A DNA stretch of 64,000 bases from Bacillus sp. (in: firmicutes) (GCA_012842745.1 DUSF01000037.1:291191-355190), one strand, 5' to 3'. Numbered from the stretch's first letter, positions 1-10,800 are shown. Program-made: numbers and translations. The notes: generated by a model not told the origin, from the sequence alone.

Positions 1-24
1 GAAAATAAAGGGGAATTATAATCA

Positions 25-60
25 CAAAGGGGATTTGCCCATCATAGCAAATCCCCTTTG
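25..60. terminator. Hairpin downstream of the RDD gene
   Basis: A perfect 14-bp inverted repeat (25-38 with 47-60) has an 8-nt loop. It lies just past the stop of the RDD gene on the minus strand. Neither side has a strong T-run, so it is a weak or bidirectional terminator. Confidence 0.5.
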
Positions 61-66
61 TTGATG

Positions 67-876
67 TTACAATTCATATTCCCATTCGTCTTTCAATCGT
101 AAATAAAGTATGAACAGCTTATTTTCTAAATCATATTCATTCATGCCCTCAATTTCAATTCCAATCTTCGGAAGCAGGATAGAAGCTATTTCCGCTGTTA
201 ATTTCTTTCTTTCTGCCATCGGCAACTCCATAAAACGGTTACTATATGTTTTCACGATATTCCATTCTTTATTACTTAAAGCGTTTATGGCCCAATCCTC
301 AAGCACTAGATCATCCTTAGACAAACCTCTTCTTTCAATTTCTTTTTCAAGCGCTGAAGCTTTCTTTCCCTGTTTCTTTTTACCTCTTTCATGAACAACA
401 ATTGTACCTGCAACGATATCCCCTAGCCTTTTATGCTTTGGATGAAAAAAGATAATGATCATTCCTAGCAAATAATAGGCTGGTAATGAGTCTATCATTC
501 TCATAAGGTTACGAATAAAGCATGATAGCAATGTCAAGCTATGACCATTTTCTTGAATAACACGAATTCCCATCGATTTTTTACCAATTGTTCTGCCGCC
601 TGAAAAATATTCATAAACAAAATAATAACCCCATTGCAAAATAAATAACAAGATAATTGTGATTGCAATTGGCATAAATGAATAATCATTATGATCATCA
701 AAATAAACGAATTGCCCCCACATTATCCGATAAACGATAAGTAACAAAACAATGGTAATTACCGTCAAAATCAATTGATCTATCATAAAGGCAACTGCAC
801 GGCTTCCAAGACCAGACAGTTGAAATTGTAGTGATACATATTCAGGTGTTTTAATTTCAACCTGTTCCTTTTCCAT
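67..876 (-). CDS. RDD family membrane protein
   Basis: 269-residue integral membrane protein. The N-terminal half carries RDD-family features: LGSRAVAFMIDQLIL near residues 24-38 (the Arg and Asp that name the family) and GGRTIGKKSMGIRV near 93-106. Hydrophobic segments lie at about 28-48, 70-88 and 125-143. The last 90 residues are hydrophilic and probably cytoplasmic. The start is supported by a GGGAGG ribosome site upstream. It is divergent from the SpoIIM-like gene and next to a MoxR/DUF58 cluster, a common association. RDD proteins are variously proposed as transporters or membrane-organising factors; the role here is unknown. Confidence 0.85.
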   Translation of the reverse strand: MEKEQVEIKTPEYVSLQFQLSGLGSRAVAFMIDQLILTVITIVLLLIVYRIMWGQFVYFDDHNDYSFMPIAITIILLFILQWGYYFVYEYFSGGRTIGKKSMGIRVIQENGHSLTLLSCFIRNLMRMIDSLPAYYLLGMIIIFFHPKHKRLGDIVAGTIVVHERGKKKQGKKASALEKEIERRGLSKDDLVLEDWAINALSNKEWNIVKTYSNRFMELPMAERKKLTAEIASILLPKIGIEIEGMNEYDLENKLFILYLRLKDEWEYEL

Positions 877-977
877 AGGCTGGGCCTCCCTATTTTGTTC
901 ATATTTTAAAATCTATTCCTCTTTTCTTCCATACATATTATAATAAGGAATATCTCTTAAAAAAGGTGTGCTCAATT

Positions 978-1982
978 TTGAATGTAAAACAATTTGTAAA
1001 ACAATATCGAGTAGAATGGAAACAACTTGAGCAATGTATAACAAAACTACATAAAAGAAATAAAAAAATAACAAGCGCTGATATTCATCAATTTCAACGT
1101 CTTTATCAAAAAACAGCACAGCATCTTTCCTATAGCCAAACATATTTCCCCGGAGAAGATGTTACTTTATACTTGAATGGACTTGTTTCAAAATCCCATA
1201 ACCTCCTGTACAAGGATCAAATTTCAAGTGTGAAACAAATCCGGCAGTTTTTCAGTACAACATTTATTCATCTCTTGTTAGATCAATGGAAATTTGTCAT
1301 CATCGCGATGATTTTATTTATGATTGGGGCCACAGCCAGTTATTTATCAGTTTTACATGATCCCCTTCATATGTACTCGATTCTTCCAGCACATCTAGCC
1401 CATTCTATTGATCCAAGTTCACTAGGGGCAAATGACGGTGAAATTAATGCGCCAGTCATATCTGCGGCCATTATGACGAATAATATTCAAGTCGCCATCC
1501 TCGCCTTTAGTGGCGGAGTGACATTCGGACTATTGACAGTCTATGTATTGATTACGAATGGCATCCTTGTCGGAGCACTTGCCGCCTTGTATTGGCATCA
1601 CGGAAAATCATACGACTTTTGGGCCTATATTGTCCCGCATGGCATGATTGAGCTTACGGCTATTTTTATCGCTGGTGGGGCTGGTCTGTTAATGGGCTAT
1701 AAGCTTTTTGTTCCAGGGCCATTTTCAAGAAGCTATCAATTAAAGCTTCAAGCAAAGCGTTCTGTTCAATTATTATTGGGAACAATCCCGTTATTTGTCA
1801 TTGCTGGTTTAATAGAAGGCTATATTACCCCTAGTACGATTTCTCTAGAGGCAAAATATTTCGTTGCTTGTCTAACTGTTCTCGCTTTAATTCTTTACAT
1901 CATAATCGGCAAGCAATTGATTAAGAAAAAAGCTATAGAAGACCACGGTTTATCATCTGAAAATAGTGTGAAACTGCTGTAA
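978..1982 (+). CDS. Stage II sporulation protein M (DUF95) family membrane protein
   Basis: About 334 residues. The first 100 are soluble and helical; later hydrophobic segments lie at about 112-132, 180-215, 218-250 and 275-320. The pattern matches the SpoIIM/DUF95 family in its long form, which usually sits beside MoxR-DUF58 clusters and is distinct from the shorter sporulation SpoIIM. I chose the TTG at 978 because AAAGGTG lies 9 nt upstream; a GTG at 966 would overlap that site. Its 3' end overlaps the convergent DUF58 gene by about 50 bp. The function in this context is unproven. Confidence 0.8.
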   Translation: MNVKQFVKQYRVEWKQLEQCITKLHKRNKKITSADIHQFQRLYQKTAQHLSYSQTYFPGEDVTLYLNGLVSKSHNLLYKDQISSVKQIRQFFSTTFIHLLLDQWKFVIIAMILFMIGATASYLSVLHDPLHMYSILPAHLAHSIDPSSLGANDGEINAPVISAAIMTNNIQVAILAFSGGVTFGLLTVYVLITNGILVGALAALYWHHGKSYDFWAYIVPHGMIELTAIFIAGGAGLLMGYKLFVPGPFSRSYQLKLQAKRSVQLLLGTIPLFVIAGLIEGYITPSTISLEAKYFVACLTVLALILYIIIGKQLIKKKAIEDHGLSSENSVKLL

Positions 1983-3291
1983 CCGCTAGCTTCTCTTCCT
2001 TGGCCTCTACCATTAGGAGGCCTTGTTTTTCCCACTTCATTTTTTCCCGTTTTTTAAAGAGCATTTCCTGCTGTGCCATACTTTTTACCATTGCTTTTTG
2101 GAGACTTTGTGGTTCTTCTTTTAATTTTGTTAACAGCATCTCATCTTCAATACCAATCATGAAAAATAAATGTCTTTGACGTAGTCTTTGCAAATAATAG
2201 AGTGCACTTTCTTCATACAGAAACGTGCGAATGTCACTAAATAATAAAAGTAAACTACGTTTTTTTTGGACGGTTTGTAAATATTGCAAAACATGTGCAT
2301 AATTTGACTCAACGGAATCCACGTTTACATTATAAATCGCCTGAAGAATCGTTTGTAGATGGCCCATCCCCTTACTGGCTGGAACAAACACTTTTACATC
2401 TTTAGAAAAAGCTAACACTGAAACAGAATCACCCTTTTTTAGTGCAGCAGCAGAAACGGTTAAAGCGCTCTCTAATACCTTTTCTAACCTATTTCCTTTT
2501 GTTAACTCTGCTCCCATCAAGCGCCCGCAATCAATTAAAATTGTAATCACTTTCCCATGCTCTGGTTCATATTCATTACTCATTACCTCATAGAGCTTGG
2601 CTGTTTGCCTCCAATTGATCATCCGCGGGTCATCACCAACGACATGGGTTCTAATTTTAGCAAACTCACCAACACCACTTTTAGATTTACGAATTTTTGA
2701 CCCTTCATATTTTAAAAACCGCTGCGCGCTTTCTAAATATTGCTTTGTCTCAGTTAAATCTGGTATGACCTTAATAGTAGCAGGTAATTCGGCCGTTATT
2801 TGCTTTTCCCAAAGCCCAAACACACTTGTATATCGAAAATAAAGCTTCTCAATTTCGTATTGCCCTCTAACGAGGGCTGTTGTTTCGTACATGACCCGCT
2901 CTGTTTTATTGCCGGAAACTTTTCCATCGATTGGAAATGATCTATCAAATGATTGTGGTATTCCATCAACGAACCGAAACTTGAGCGCATATCTAGAAGC
3001 GTTATTTATTTCGATTTCCACTGTATAGGCAATACCTCTCTCCATTTCTCCCGCTATTTTTCGTTTAAAACTAATTTCCTTTTTATTCGCTGAATAAAAT
3101 AAGTCAAATAATGTTAATAATAAAGCGATAATATTGCAGACAATAACGAAAGTCCAAGAGAATTCCAATACGGAAGCGAATACAAGTACAGCCGAATAAA
3201 CGAAAGTGATGAAGAGTAATCGTTTCGTTGGTATAATCCCTCTATCGCGGTACAGGAATCGATCCCACAAGTTCATCAATGGTTTGGTCAA
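1933..3291 (-). CDS. DUF58 (VWA-like) protein partnered with MoxR
   Basis: About 452 residues. Two N-terminal hydrophobic stretches (about 24-62) are followed by a beta-rich region and a DUF58 core. The signature region near 210-240 (GEFAKIRTHVVGDDPRMINW) matches DUF58, which has a degenerate von Willebrand A fold. A TTG at 3291 with GGAGG 9 nt upstream is the best start. It overlaps the end of the MoxR gene, suggesting translational coupling. MoxR-DUF58 pairs are thought to act as chaperone-like systems assembling or inserting other complexes; the client here is unknown. Confidence 0.85.
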   Translation of the reverse strand: MTKPLMNLWDRFLYRDRGIIPTKRLLFITFVYSAVLVFASVLEFSWTFVIVCNIIALLLTLFDLFYSANKKEISFKRKIAGEMERGIAYTVEIEINNASRYALKFRFVDGIPQSFDRSFPIDGKVSGNKTERVMYETTALVRGQYEIEKLYFRYTSVFGLWEKQITAELPATIKVIPDLTETKQYLESAQRFLKYEGSKIRKSKSGVGEFAKIRTHVVGDDPRMINWRQTAKLYEVMSNEYEPEHGKVITILIDCGRLMGAELTKGNRLEKVLESALTVSAAALKKGDSVSVLAFSKDVKVFVPASKGMGHLQTILQAIYNVNVDSVESNYAHVLQYLQTVQKKRSLLLLFSDIRTFLYEESALYYLQRLRQRHLFFMIGIEDEMLLTKLKEEPQSLQKAMVKSMAQQEMLFKKREKMKWEKQGLLMVEAKEEKLAVTAVSHYFQMINRGLL

Positions 3292-4171
3292 TCGTAACAC
3301 CCTCCAATTCTTTATGCGGCGATAGTTGAATACGGTGTCTAAGTCCAGGTTTCGCCACTATTTTAATATCGTCTGGTGTTACATAATCACGGCCTGATAA
3401 ATAAGCCCATGCTTTTCCTGCTTTCCCAATTGAAATTCCTGCTCTTGTACTTGCACCAACACGAATCGAATTCGATTCCCTCGTCTTTCTTACAATTTCC
3501 ATAATATAAGCTAATACACTATCCCCGATTGTAATGTTGTCGATTTCTGCTCTTATGTTTTCAAACGTTTGCATATCTAAGACGGCTGTCACTTGACTAC
3601 TATCAAAACTATTATGAATCACTTGTTGTAACACCTTTAGCTCTTCAGTAAAGGATGGAAACTCAATAAATAGCTTAAATAAAAAGCGATCTTGCTGCGC
3701 TTCTGGTAATGGATATGTCCCTTCATACTCAAGTGGATTTTGCGTTGCAACAACGAAAAAAACCTCTGGTAAACGATATGTTTCACCTTGGATTGTTACT
3801 TGCTTTTCCTCCATCGCCTCTAAAAGCGCTGCTTGTGTCTTGGCTGGTGTACGGTTAATTTCATCAGCTAATAACAAATTTGTGAAAATCGGCCCTTTTA
3901 ATGTTTGAAATGTACTATTTTTCATATCATAAATCATACTGCCGGTAATATCGCTCGGTAGTAAATCAGGGGTAAACTGAATTCGTCGGAAGCTCCCACC
4001 TAAAAGACTTGCCAATGTTTTCACCATTTGCGTTTTCCCTGTCCCTGGAACACCTTCTAATAAGACATGCCCCCCTACTAAAATAGCAGAAAGTAAAAGG
4101 CGAAGATTAAAGCCCTGTCCGATTATACGTTCTTCGTACTTTTCTAATAATGATGCTAAATCCTTATTCAT
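3242..4171 (-). CDS. MoxR family AAA+ ATPase
   Basis: 309 residues, the usual length for MoxR. Walker A is GVPGTGKT near residue 40 and Walker B is LLLADEINRTPAKTQAALLE near 100, followed by sensor-1 TQNPLEYEGTYPLPEAQQDR. The C-terminal lid includes DDIK near 270. The start codon overlaps the stop of the DUF4350 gene by 4 nt (ATGA), so the cluster is translationally coupled. MoxR ATPases remodel partner complexes, normally with the adjacent VWA or DUF58 protein. B. subtilis YeaC is the likely relative. Confidence 0.92.
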   Translation of the reverse strand: MNKDLASLLEKYEERIIGQGFNLRLLLSAILVGGHVLLEGVPGTGKTQMVKTLASLLGGSFRRIQFTPDLLPSDITGSMIYDMKNSTFQTLKGPIFTNLLLADEINRTPAKTQAALLEAMEEKQVTIQGETYRLPEVFFVVATQNPLEYEGTYPLPEAQQDRFLFKLFIEFPSFTEELKVLQQVIHNSFDSSQVTAVLDMQTFENIRAEIDNITIGDSVLAYIMEIVRKTRESNSIRVGASTRAGISIGKAGKAWAYLSGRDYVTPDDIKIVAKPGLRHRIQLSPHKELEGVTIDQTIDELVGSIPVPR

Positions 4172-5313
4172 CCTTCTTCAACCTCTTTCCTTAATTGCTC
4201 TAGTTTCTTCGACCATAGCAAATATTCTTGTTTCGTTATCTTTTCCTTTTCAAGAACCTTCGTCAATTCATGTAAAAACCGACGTATTTCAAGCGCAGAT
4301 ACAGTAATCCACTTCCGTTCAAGCGTACCCGCAGCATCTATCCAATCCGTTTTATACGGGATTCCCCAGCGTTCCTGAAGCTGTACCTTTACATAATCAG
4401 CCTGAACGAATAACGAGTCTTTAAATAACTGACATCTCATATGCCAAGCCGCTAACGCTTGGATTCTTTCATCTGTAAAACGAACAAATTCCTCTCTTGG
4501 AAGAAGAATTGGCCCAAACCGCTTTCCTTGCATCCAAAGCAATAGGACCATCACCAAGGCACACTGAACAAACAATAGTAACACCCATTTTGGATAGACG
4601 GAATAAGCTGTTTTCCCAAAGCCATGCATATACTCATCGATTAAAATCGTATCAGCATTTTTTACATTGCCTTCATTCAGTAATGATAAAATAAGTGGAA
4701 TATGGTCATGCTTTAAAATATTTTCATTTGTTACCCATTCTGGAGAATTAAGAGCAATTAACTGCCCTTTTCCAAAAGGCCGTTTTATTGCAATCGGTCC
4801 ATTTTCATTTGACAGCAAAACTTCATCACTTTTTATCGTTTTATAAACAAAAGTAGCTCTATAATCCGCCTTATACTCATTTCCTTCTCGGTCCTTGACA
4901 CGAATGTAATCTAAAGAAGACTTGTTACTATGTTCACTCTTTAAATGAAATCTCCCATTCGGACTTGTTGTAAATAAAATAATCGTATTTCCTGCTTCCA
5001 TAAACTCCTCATATGGCTTTTGTACTGATTTTTTTGAAATATACACGCCGTTTGGCTCTACCATCAATAGGACTTGATTTCCAACACTTTTTGGTAACAA
5101 ATCCGCCGCATAAAACCATCTTTCCACTGGAAGTTTTTCCTTTTCTAAATATGTATAAAAGGCTTTAACACCATCTGGCGCTGGTGAATTTGATACATAG
5201 CTAGGATATTTCGTTGGTTCCGGTGTAAGAACAAAGAAGCTAATCAAGATAAACAAAAGGAGAAGCATAATGAGCCATAGCCATGTTCTTTTTTTAGTCG
5301 TTACGATTTGCAA
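4168..5313 (-). CDS. DUF4350 domain membrane-anchored protein
   Basis: 381 residues. One N-terminal transmembrane helix (about 11-30) is followed by a roughly 200-residue extracytoplasmic domain, a second helix near 243-262 and a cytoplasmic tail. The arrangement and position (MoxR, DUF58, DUF4129 neighbours) fit the DUF4350 family. The start is a TTG; the nearest purine-rich site (GGAGAGAG) lies rather far upstream, so the exact start is uncertain. The protein is probably a substrate-sensing or scaffold component of the cluster, which is inference only. Confidence 0.72.
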   Translation of the reverse strand: MQIVTTKKRTWLWLIMLLLLFILISFFVLTPEPTKYPSYVSNSPAPDGVKAFYTYLEKEKLPVERWFYAADLLPKSVGNQVLLMVEPNGVYISKKSVQKPYEEFMEAGNTIILFTTSPNGRFHLKSEHSNKSSLDYIRVKDREGNEYKADYRATFVYKTIKSDEVLLSNENGPIAIKRPFGKGQLIALNSPEWVTNENILKHDHIPLILSLLNEGNVKNADTILIDEYMHGFGKTAYSVYPKWVLLLFVQCALVMVLLLWMQGKRFGPILLPREEFVRFTDERIQALAAWHMRCQLFKDSLFVQADYVKVQLQERWGIPYKTDWIDAAGTLERKWITVSALEIRRFLHELTKVLEKEKITKQEYLLWSKKLEQLRKEVEEG

Positions 5314-5333
5314 GGCTGATTCTCTCTCCTTTT

Positions 5334-5984
5334 TTACGTAGTTATAATGCGTTCGTCCGTTGTATCAGTATGTTCAAACCATTGCATGATTTCATTACAA
5401 TATTCGCTGTACTCCTCTTTTTGCAATTTACGTTCACCATATGTCGCTTCATCAAAAAATAAAGCAAACCTTTTAAATTGTGCAGCCCATTCTTTGTTAA
5501 CCTTTTGAAGCTCAGCATAGTACTCCCAATTTGTTTTCCAAACTCTTGCTTCCAACCATTTATTTTCATGACAATAAAGCAATAACGCTAAAAACATGTG
5601 GCGGGTTGCGATTGTGTACTGCCCCATTGCTTCCTGTTTACTCGCTTCCCTTACATGGTCTTGAAACGACCAATTCATTTCACTTAAAGATTGAATCGGC
5701 TTATTCCGAAACCGATAAGAACGATTCGTGTTACGGAAAATGAGAAAAAGAATTAACGCTAATAAAAGTACAATTCCAACGATTATACCGATAAATATCC
5801 ATTGTGTTACTTCATTTGATGGTGAATAAGAGGGGAACACATCTCCTAATCGTTCCTCCAGCCACTTTATGGCCTTCTCCCACCATATTTGAAGTATACT
5901 TTTCGAATTATCGTAATACGCTTGATATTCTTTATCATTTAATATTTTTTCAATATCATCTCTTGCTTCATTCGGGTTTAGCAT
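5334..5984 (-). CDS. DUF4129 domain membrane protein
   Basis: About 216 residues. An N-terminal soluble stretch is followed by one transmembrane helix near 60-82 (IFIGIIVGIVLLLALILFLI) and a C-terminal DUF4129-like helical domain with aromatic residues (YTIATRHMFLALLLYCHENK). The ATG at 5984 is preferred to the upstream 6005 ATG because AGGTGAT lies 6 nt before it. It sits between the DUF4350 gene and a GPMD-like membrane gene in one transcription unit. DUF4129 domains often accompany transglutaminase or DUF58 systems. Confidence 0.75.
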   Translation of the reverse strand: MLNPNEARDDIEKILNDKEYQAYYDNSKSILQIWWEKAIKWLEERLGDVFPSYSPSNEVTQWIFIGIIVGIVLLLALILFLIFRNTNRSYRFRNKPIQSLSEMNWSFQDHVREASKQEAMGQYTIATRHMFLALLLYCHENKWLEARVWKTNWEYYAELQKVNKEWAAQFKRFALFFDEATYGERKLQKEEYSEYCNEIMQWFEHTDTTDERIITT

Positions 5985-6016
5985 CGTTTCATCACCTAAT
6001 TTCATTAGGAACTCGA

Positions 6017-6931
6017 TTAATGAGCACTATTGTAGTCCTCAATCATTTCTTTTAAATCATCAGCATCATTTCTTATTTTTAAATCAAAATACATAACAGC
6101 ATACCCAACCGTGAAAAGCATCGTCGTGAATAATACGATGACATTGACAATCGTCATCAATAGTACACTATTCCCTAAAAAAACAGCGAACGAAAACTGT
6201 ACAGCAAAAGTAATGATTCCAACAATAAAGTAAAATGCGATGTAGAGCCCCATTAATGCCCAGACCCGTTTACGTGTCAGCTTCCAGCTTCTTGAAATAC
6301 CCGGTGCCCTTTTTTCTAACACTGTCACACAAAAATAAAAGCTCAAACGAGTTAACAAGTACCCAATCCCAACGCCAAACCCGATAAAGCCAACGATAAA
6401 TAACAAAACGCCAAAAACAGGATGCATAATAGCACCGATCGTCCCAATTATACTAATAATAAAAACTGGCACGAACATCAATCCAGTCATGATAATACCA
6501 AATAAAAGCGAACTCCCAAGCATCGGAAAAAAGCGCAAAAATCCTTGCTTTATAACAGAACCTACTGTAAAGTCTTCATTATTTCTAATATGATTTATTG
6601 CAAACAAAATTGCTGCAATTGCAACCATGTAGAAAATACCACTGACTAAACTTAAAATAATAATTCCAATTTCCGCAGTCATGTTACTAGAATAAGTATA
6701 AGATGATTCAGTAAAACTAGAGAAAACTTGTTCTAACCAATTCCCTCCCCCTCCAACTGCTTTTATGAAACTTTCTCCCACAACTAGAAGAATAATCGCT
6801 TGTAATAAGTAAATGGGACCGATTAAAATTAATAAAATCATAAATAGCTTAGTAAAATACTGTTTACTCAAACGAAAAGTAGAATCCAAAATTTCTCCAA
6901 AACCTTTTGGAGTGGCAAAAGAATTATTCAC
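6017..6931 (-). CDS. Polytopic membrane protein of the MoxR cluster (GPMD-like)
   Basis: About 304 residues with six or more hydrophobic segments. It resembles the glycerophosphoryl diester phosphodiesterase membrane-domain family that begins with a short soluble segment (NSFATPKGFGEILDSTFRL) and carries no catalytic domain. The start is taken as GTG at 6931 because GGAGG lies 8 nt upstream. It is the first gene of the five-gene minus-strand unit ending with DUF58. Promoter-like AT-rich sequence lies upstream at 6950-7050. Confidence 0.7.
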   Translation of the reverse strand: MNNSFATPKGFGEILDSTFRLSKQYFTKLFMILLILIGPIYLLQAIILLVVGESFIKAVGGGGNWLEQVFSSFTESSYTYSSNMTAEIGIIILSLVSGIFYMVAIAAILFAINHIRNNEDFTVGSVIKQGFLRFFPMLGSSLLFGIIMTGLMFVPVFIISIIGTIGAIMHPVFGVLLFIVGFIGFGVGIGYLLTRLSFYFCVTVLEKRAPGISRSWKLTRKRVWALMGLYIAFYFIVGIITFAVQFSFAVFLGNSVLLMTIVNVIVLFTTMLFTVGYAVMYFDLKIRNDADDLKEMIEDYNSAH

Positions 6932-7064
6932 AATATGATCCTCCAATGTAATAAATGATAACGAACAAATAGTAGCACTAACGTTATTTTATATGATTAT
7001 TTTACCATTTAATCAAATTTTTCCTAGATATATAAATATATTCATAAGCTCAAGCTAAAAAAAT

Positions 7065-7098
7065 CCACCATTTCTACAATAACAAATAGAAATGGTGG
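7065..7098 (-). terminator. Terminator of the dynA-CBS transcript
   Basis: A perfect 12-bp inverted repeat (7065-7076 with 7087-7098) has a 10-nt loop and is followed in the minus direction by a run of seven T. It lies downstream of the CBS gene. Confidence 0.85.
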
Positions 7099-7130
7099 TT
7101 GATATTGTTATACTATAATTATTTAATTCA

Positions 7131-7868
7131 TTACGTTATAAACGGAATCCGTACCATGTCAAATGGGGTTGCTAATCCTAACAATTCTTCGTCAGGCTTC
7201 CCACTTTCAGTAATTAATACTGCTTCAAGTCTAGTTGCAAAAACATCGAAATGGTTTAAAAACTTTTCGCGAACATCGTATATCGTTTGATTTTGATTCA
7301 TAAAAATATAATTTCTTTTAATTTTTTCAAACGACATTACATCGCCTAAATAAGCATCTAAACAACGGTCCATTGAAGCCTTGTCGATATTTTGCGAAAT
7401 CCACATCGTAATCCCTTGATTTGTTAAAAGGCCAGCAAACTTATCGTTATCATAAACTGGGAACTGGGAATAACCATGTTTTTTTATAGTTTTTAATACT
7501 TCCGTTAAATGGTCTGTTTTTTGAAATATTTTAACGTTACGGGAAAAAAACGGAATAATTGTTTTTGGCTTTGTCAATTCAGCAGCAATTCTTTCAATTA
7601 ATTCAACAACGGAAAGATGCGGCTCTGCAATCGTAACTGCTGGATAATACCGTCCATGAACAATTGCATTTCTTAGCTCTGATAATTCTTTCAAATCATC
7701 TTTATAGGTCATAATTAAACCGCTTTTTTTCTTTGCCATATCAACTAATCGATAAAATGGAACGTGACCGCGAGCATCTACGATTTTCTCAATTTCACTG
7801 GATATTGTGTTAAACGCACTTAAAAAGCGCTCTGAATTTGTTAAACCTTCTCTGTTCGCCACTACCAT
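7131..7868 (-). CDS. CBS-domain protein with N-terminal HEPN-like motif
   Basis: 245 residues. The N-terminal 90 residues are helical and include SELRNAIVHGRYY near 63-75, an R-x4-H arrangement as in HEPN-type proteins. Residues about 100-245 look like two CBS repeats (SQFPVYDNDKFAGLLTNQGI, then a diverged second repeat ending LLGLATPFDMVRI). CBS pairs usually bind adenine nucleotides. The gene begins 27 bp after dynA on the same strand and shares its terminator, so the two are probably cotranscribed. Function is unknown. The HEPN assignment rests on one short motif and on helical content. Confidence 0.7.
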   Translation of the reverse strand: MVVANREGLTNSERFLSAFNTISSEIEKIVDARGHVPFYRLVDMAKKKSGLIMTYKDDLKELSELRNAIVHGRYYPAVTIAEPHLSVVELIERIAAELTKPKTIIPFFSRNVKIFQKTDHLTEVLKTIKKHGYSQFPVYDNDKFAGLLTNQGITMWISQNIDKASMDRCLDAYLGDVMSFEKIKRNYIFMNQNQTIYDVREKFLNHFDVFATRLEAVLITESGKPDEELLGLATPFDMVRIPFIT

Positions 7869-7895
7869 GTTCAGTTTCCCCTTGTGTCCTTATTC

Positions 7896-10800
7896 TTATA
7901 TAATCGCTGCAATTTCCGCCTTGGCATTTTCTAATTTTTCAATATCAATTGTTTCAGATAATGCTGCAAAATAACCATCAAAATAGTCATCTACTTCGAC
8001 CGTAGCCTCAGCCATAACCTCTCCTAAATGCTGCAATAAATAGGCATCGTATACAGTTTTAAATTGTGCCGTTTGCGCTTCGATGTAGGAATGGACAGGC
8101 TCTTTAATCAAGCGTTCTAGTTCTTCCCTCAGCTTCATTTTGCCGCCTTGTTCAAAGAAAGATTTTGGTCCTTTAAATATTGACAAAACAGATTTGAACG
8201 GGTCACGTGAAAGTTCTTCAAAAGCATTTTCAAACTCCATCGTGTCAAATTGGCGGGCTTCAATCGGTAATAATGAAATCGGATGAATACCCTCAATCAT
8301 TCCTTCCACACTATGATGAACATCTTTTAACAATTTGTTAAGATGGTTTTCGACCCTGAGTGATGTAGCCCGCATTTCTTGTGATAAATCAAAGCCAATA
8401 TTTACTAATAGTTCCTCTAAACAGCTTTGGATTGCCTTTTTCAAGTCACGTCCATCATCCCGTAAGGAGGAAGGATTAAAGGCTTCATTGTAAAAATCAT
8501 TAAAGCGGAAAAAAATACGCTGTGCGACATAAAATAAAAGTTCTTCAATTTCTTGCGCTAACGAACGTTCCTCTACTTTAAATTCTTTCGTCTGAATTTT
8601 TTCGGTTATTTGTTTTTTAGCTTGCTCCGCATTAAGGCGTTTTTGTTGTTTGACTTCATCGCTCTCTTTTGCAGTCGCAATAATATTATTTAAGGCAAGA
8701 ACAGCGCGTTTTAAATCCTCATGCGCAGATTGAATCGAAATTTGTACAAGGTCATTCATGATAAACGAATGGAATGCCTGTTCAAAGACAGCGATTTTTG
8801 ATTCGTTCGAAACAGCATGTCCTTCCATCATTTGAAGCTTCTCTTCAAGCGCGAGCTTACTTGATAACGGATAAATCCGTGGGAAGCGAATGCCAAATTT
8901 CTTTAGCTCATCACCAACATAATCAATGACAATCTTTAATTCTTCTTCAGACTTTGCTAAATCGGCCGCATTGACGACGAAAAACATCTTGTCCATCTCA
9001 AAGGCTTCCTTAACGCGGCCAAGCTGAATTAAAAACTCGCGGTCTGCTCTTGAAAAAGCATGGTTGTAATACGTTACGAACAGAATCGCATCAGCATTTT
9101 TGATATACTCAAAGGCAACTCCCGTATGGCGGGCGTTAATCGAATCAGCCCCTGGCGTATCGACTAATGTAATACCTTGCTCTGTCAACGGGCAATCATA
9201 ATAAAGTTCAATCCACTCAACAAAACAAGATTTTTCTTCCTTGGCAACATAGTCTTCAAAAGCCTTTAAATCAACAGTTAATACTTCTCCTAACTTATCG
9301 GCAATAAAATCATAGCCAATTTGAACAGCTTTCAAAAAGGAATAGTGTGGTTTCTCTTTCGGATCATTTCCTCCATAGGTTAAGGAATTGATAATCGATA
9401 ACGCCTCATCCATTGAACGGCATGTCTTTTGGAACAATGCTAATGACTGTTCTACATCCTTAAAAATTTGCTCTTTCGTTTTTATTTTTACTAACACCGT
9501 TCCATGCGGATGTTCAGCGCTTGCAGGCAAAATTTTATTAATAGTCGCTGTCGTTGGATTCGGTGAAACGGGCAATAGTTTTTCGCCAATTAATGCATTG
9601 GCAAACGATGATTTCCCTGCGCTGAAAGCTCCAAATAATGCAACAGTAAAACGATTGTCGTGGAGCCTACTCGCTTTTGCTGCCATATCACTGGCAAGCG
9701 TATGAATTCCTTTAATCCCTTGTAGGGAGCGAATCGCTGTTTTTAATTTTCCAACAGTTTGTTCCAAACGTTCTTTTACGTTAAAGTCATCTGTTGCATG
9801 TACGTAATCGCTTAGCACCTCGGGGTTGTTTTGAGCTTGCTCCTGCACCTCAACATTTGATTCATTTTGTTCAGTTTTTTGCGCCATTTCCATTTGCTTA
9901 ATTTCAATCGTAGGTGTGCTTACTACAAACTGCTTTAGCCAATTTATTGTTTGTTCTAAGACGGCTTGTGGCAATGGCTCTGTTAACAGTTCTAATAGAT
10001 TTGCCTCAAGTTCCTCTCTTTTTTGTTGCAGCATGTTCAAACCATCAACAGCATCTTTATATTGTGTGTAGTTTGCTAAATTCGCTTCTACCTCGCTTAA
10101 CTCACGGTCAATAGCAACATCAACGAGAGCTTGCCCTTCTGCAAACTTTTCCATTACCCGATTTTTATAAAGGCGTTTAATCTCATTCGATACATCGTTC
10201 GTATAATTTAAAATGTACTCCCCGGTTAACCCTGCCCCTTTTTTCACAAGCTCTTCTAAAAATTGTACTTCGAACTCTACTGTTATTTCTTCAAAAATGC
10301 TATTTACAAAAGCTTCATTTTCAATATTATTTTCTTTAAAAAACCGAACGGCAAAATCTTTTATATGCCAATCAAGCTGCGCTTCAACTTGTTTTTTAAA
10401 ACTTTCATAGAAAGCTTGTAAGCGAGCGTTTCTTTCTTCTTCTGTTTTCTTTTTGGAAAATAAGAATCCTATTTTAAAATCAGCTTGGCATGCCTCTAAA
10501 TACGAATGAGCCAAATCCCTTGTTGCTGCAGGCATTAAATAGGCATTATCCATGATTTTCTTAATTCCGGCTTCGAACTCACTTTTAAGATGATTCTTTT
10601 TATGAAGTAAAAAGGCTTGTCTTTCTCCAAGCTTTGCAACCTCTTGAAGAACTCGTTTTCGTTCGTTTTCAGGCAATTCTTCCAGTTGTCCCTCATAAGC
10701 ATGACGCTCTTCTTCATGTTCATGATCGAAGAATTGCAAGTGTTCTTCAATGAGTGGCTTTACTGAAGTTATTACACTTTTTAACAACAGTTCATCTTTA

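Noticed and set aside
966..977. GTG start at 966 for the SpoIIM-like protein
   Set aside because: This GTG is part of the ribosome-binding sequence AAAGGTG; TTG at 978 is correctly spaced.
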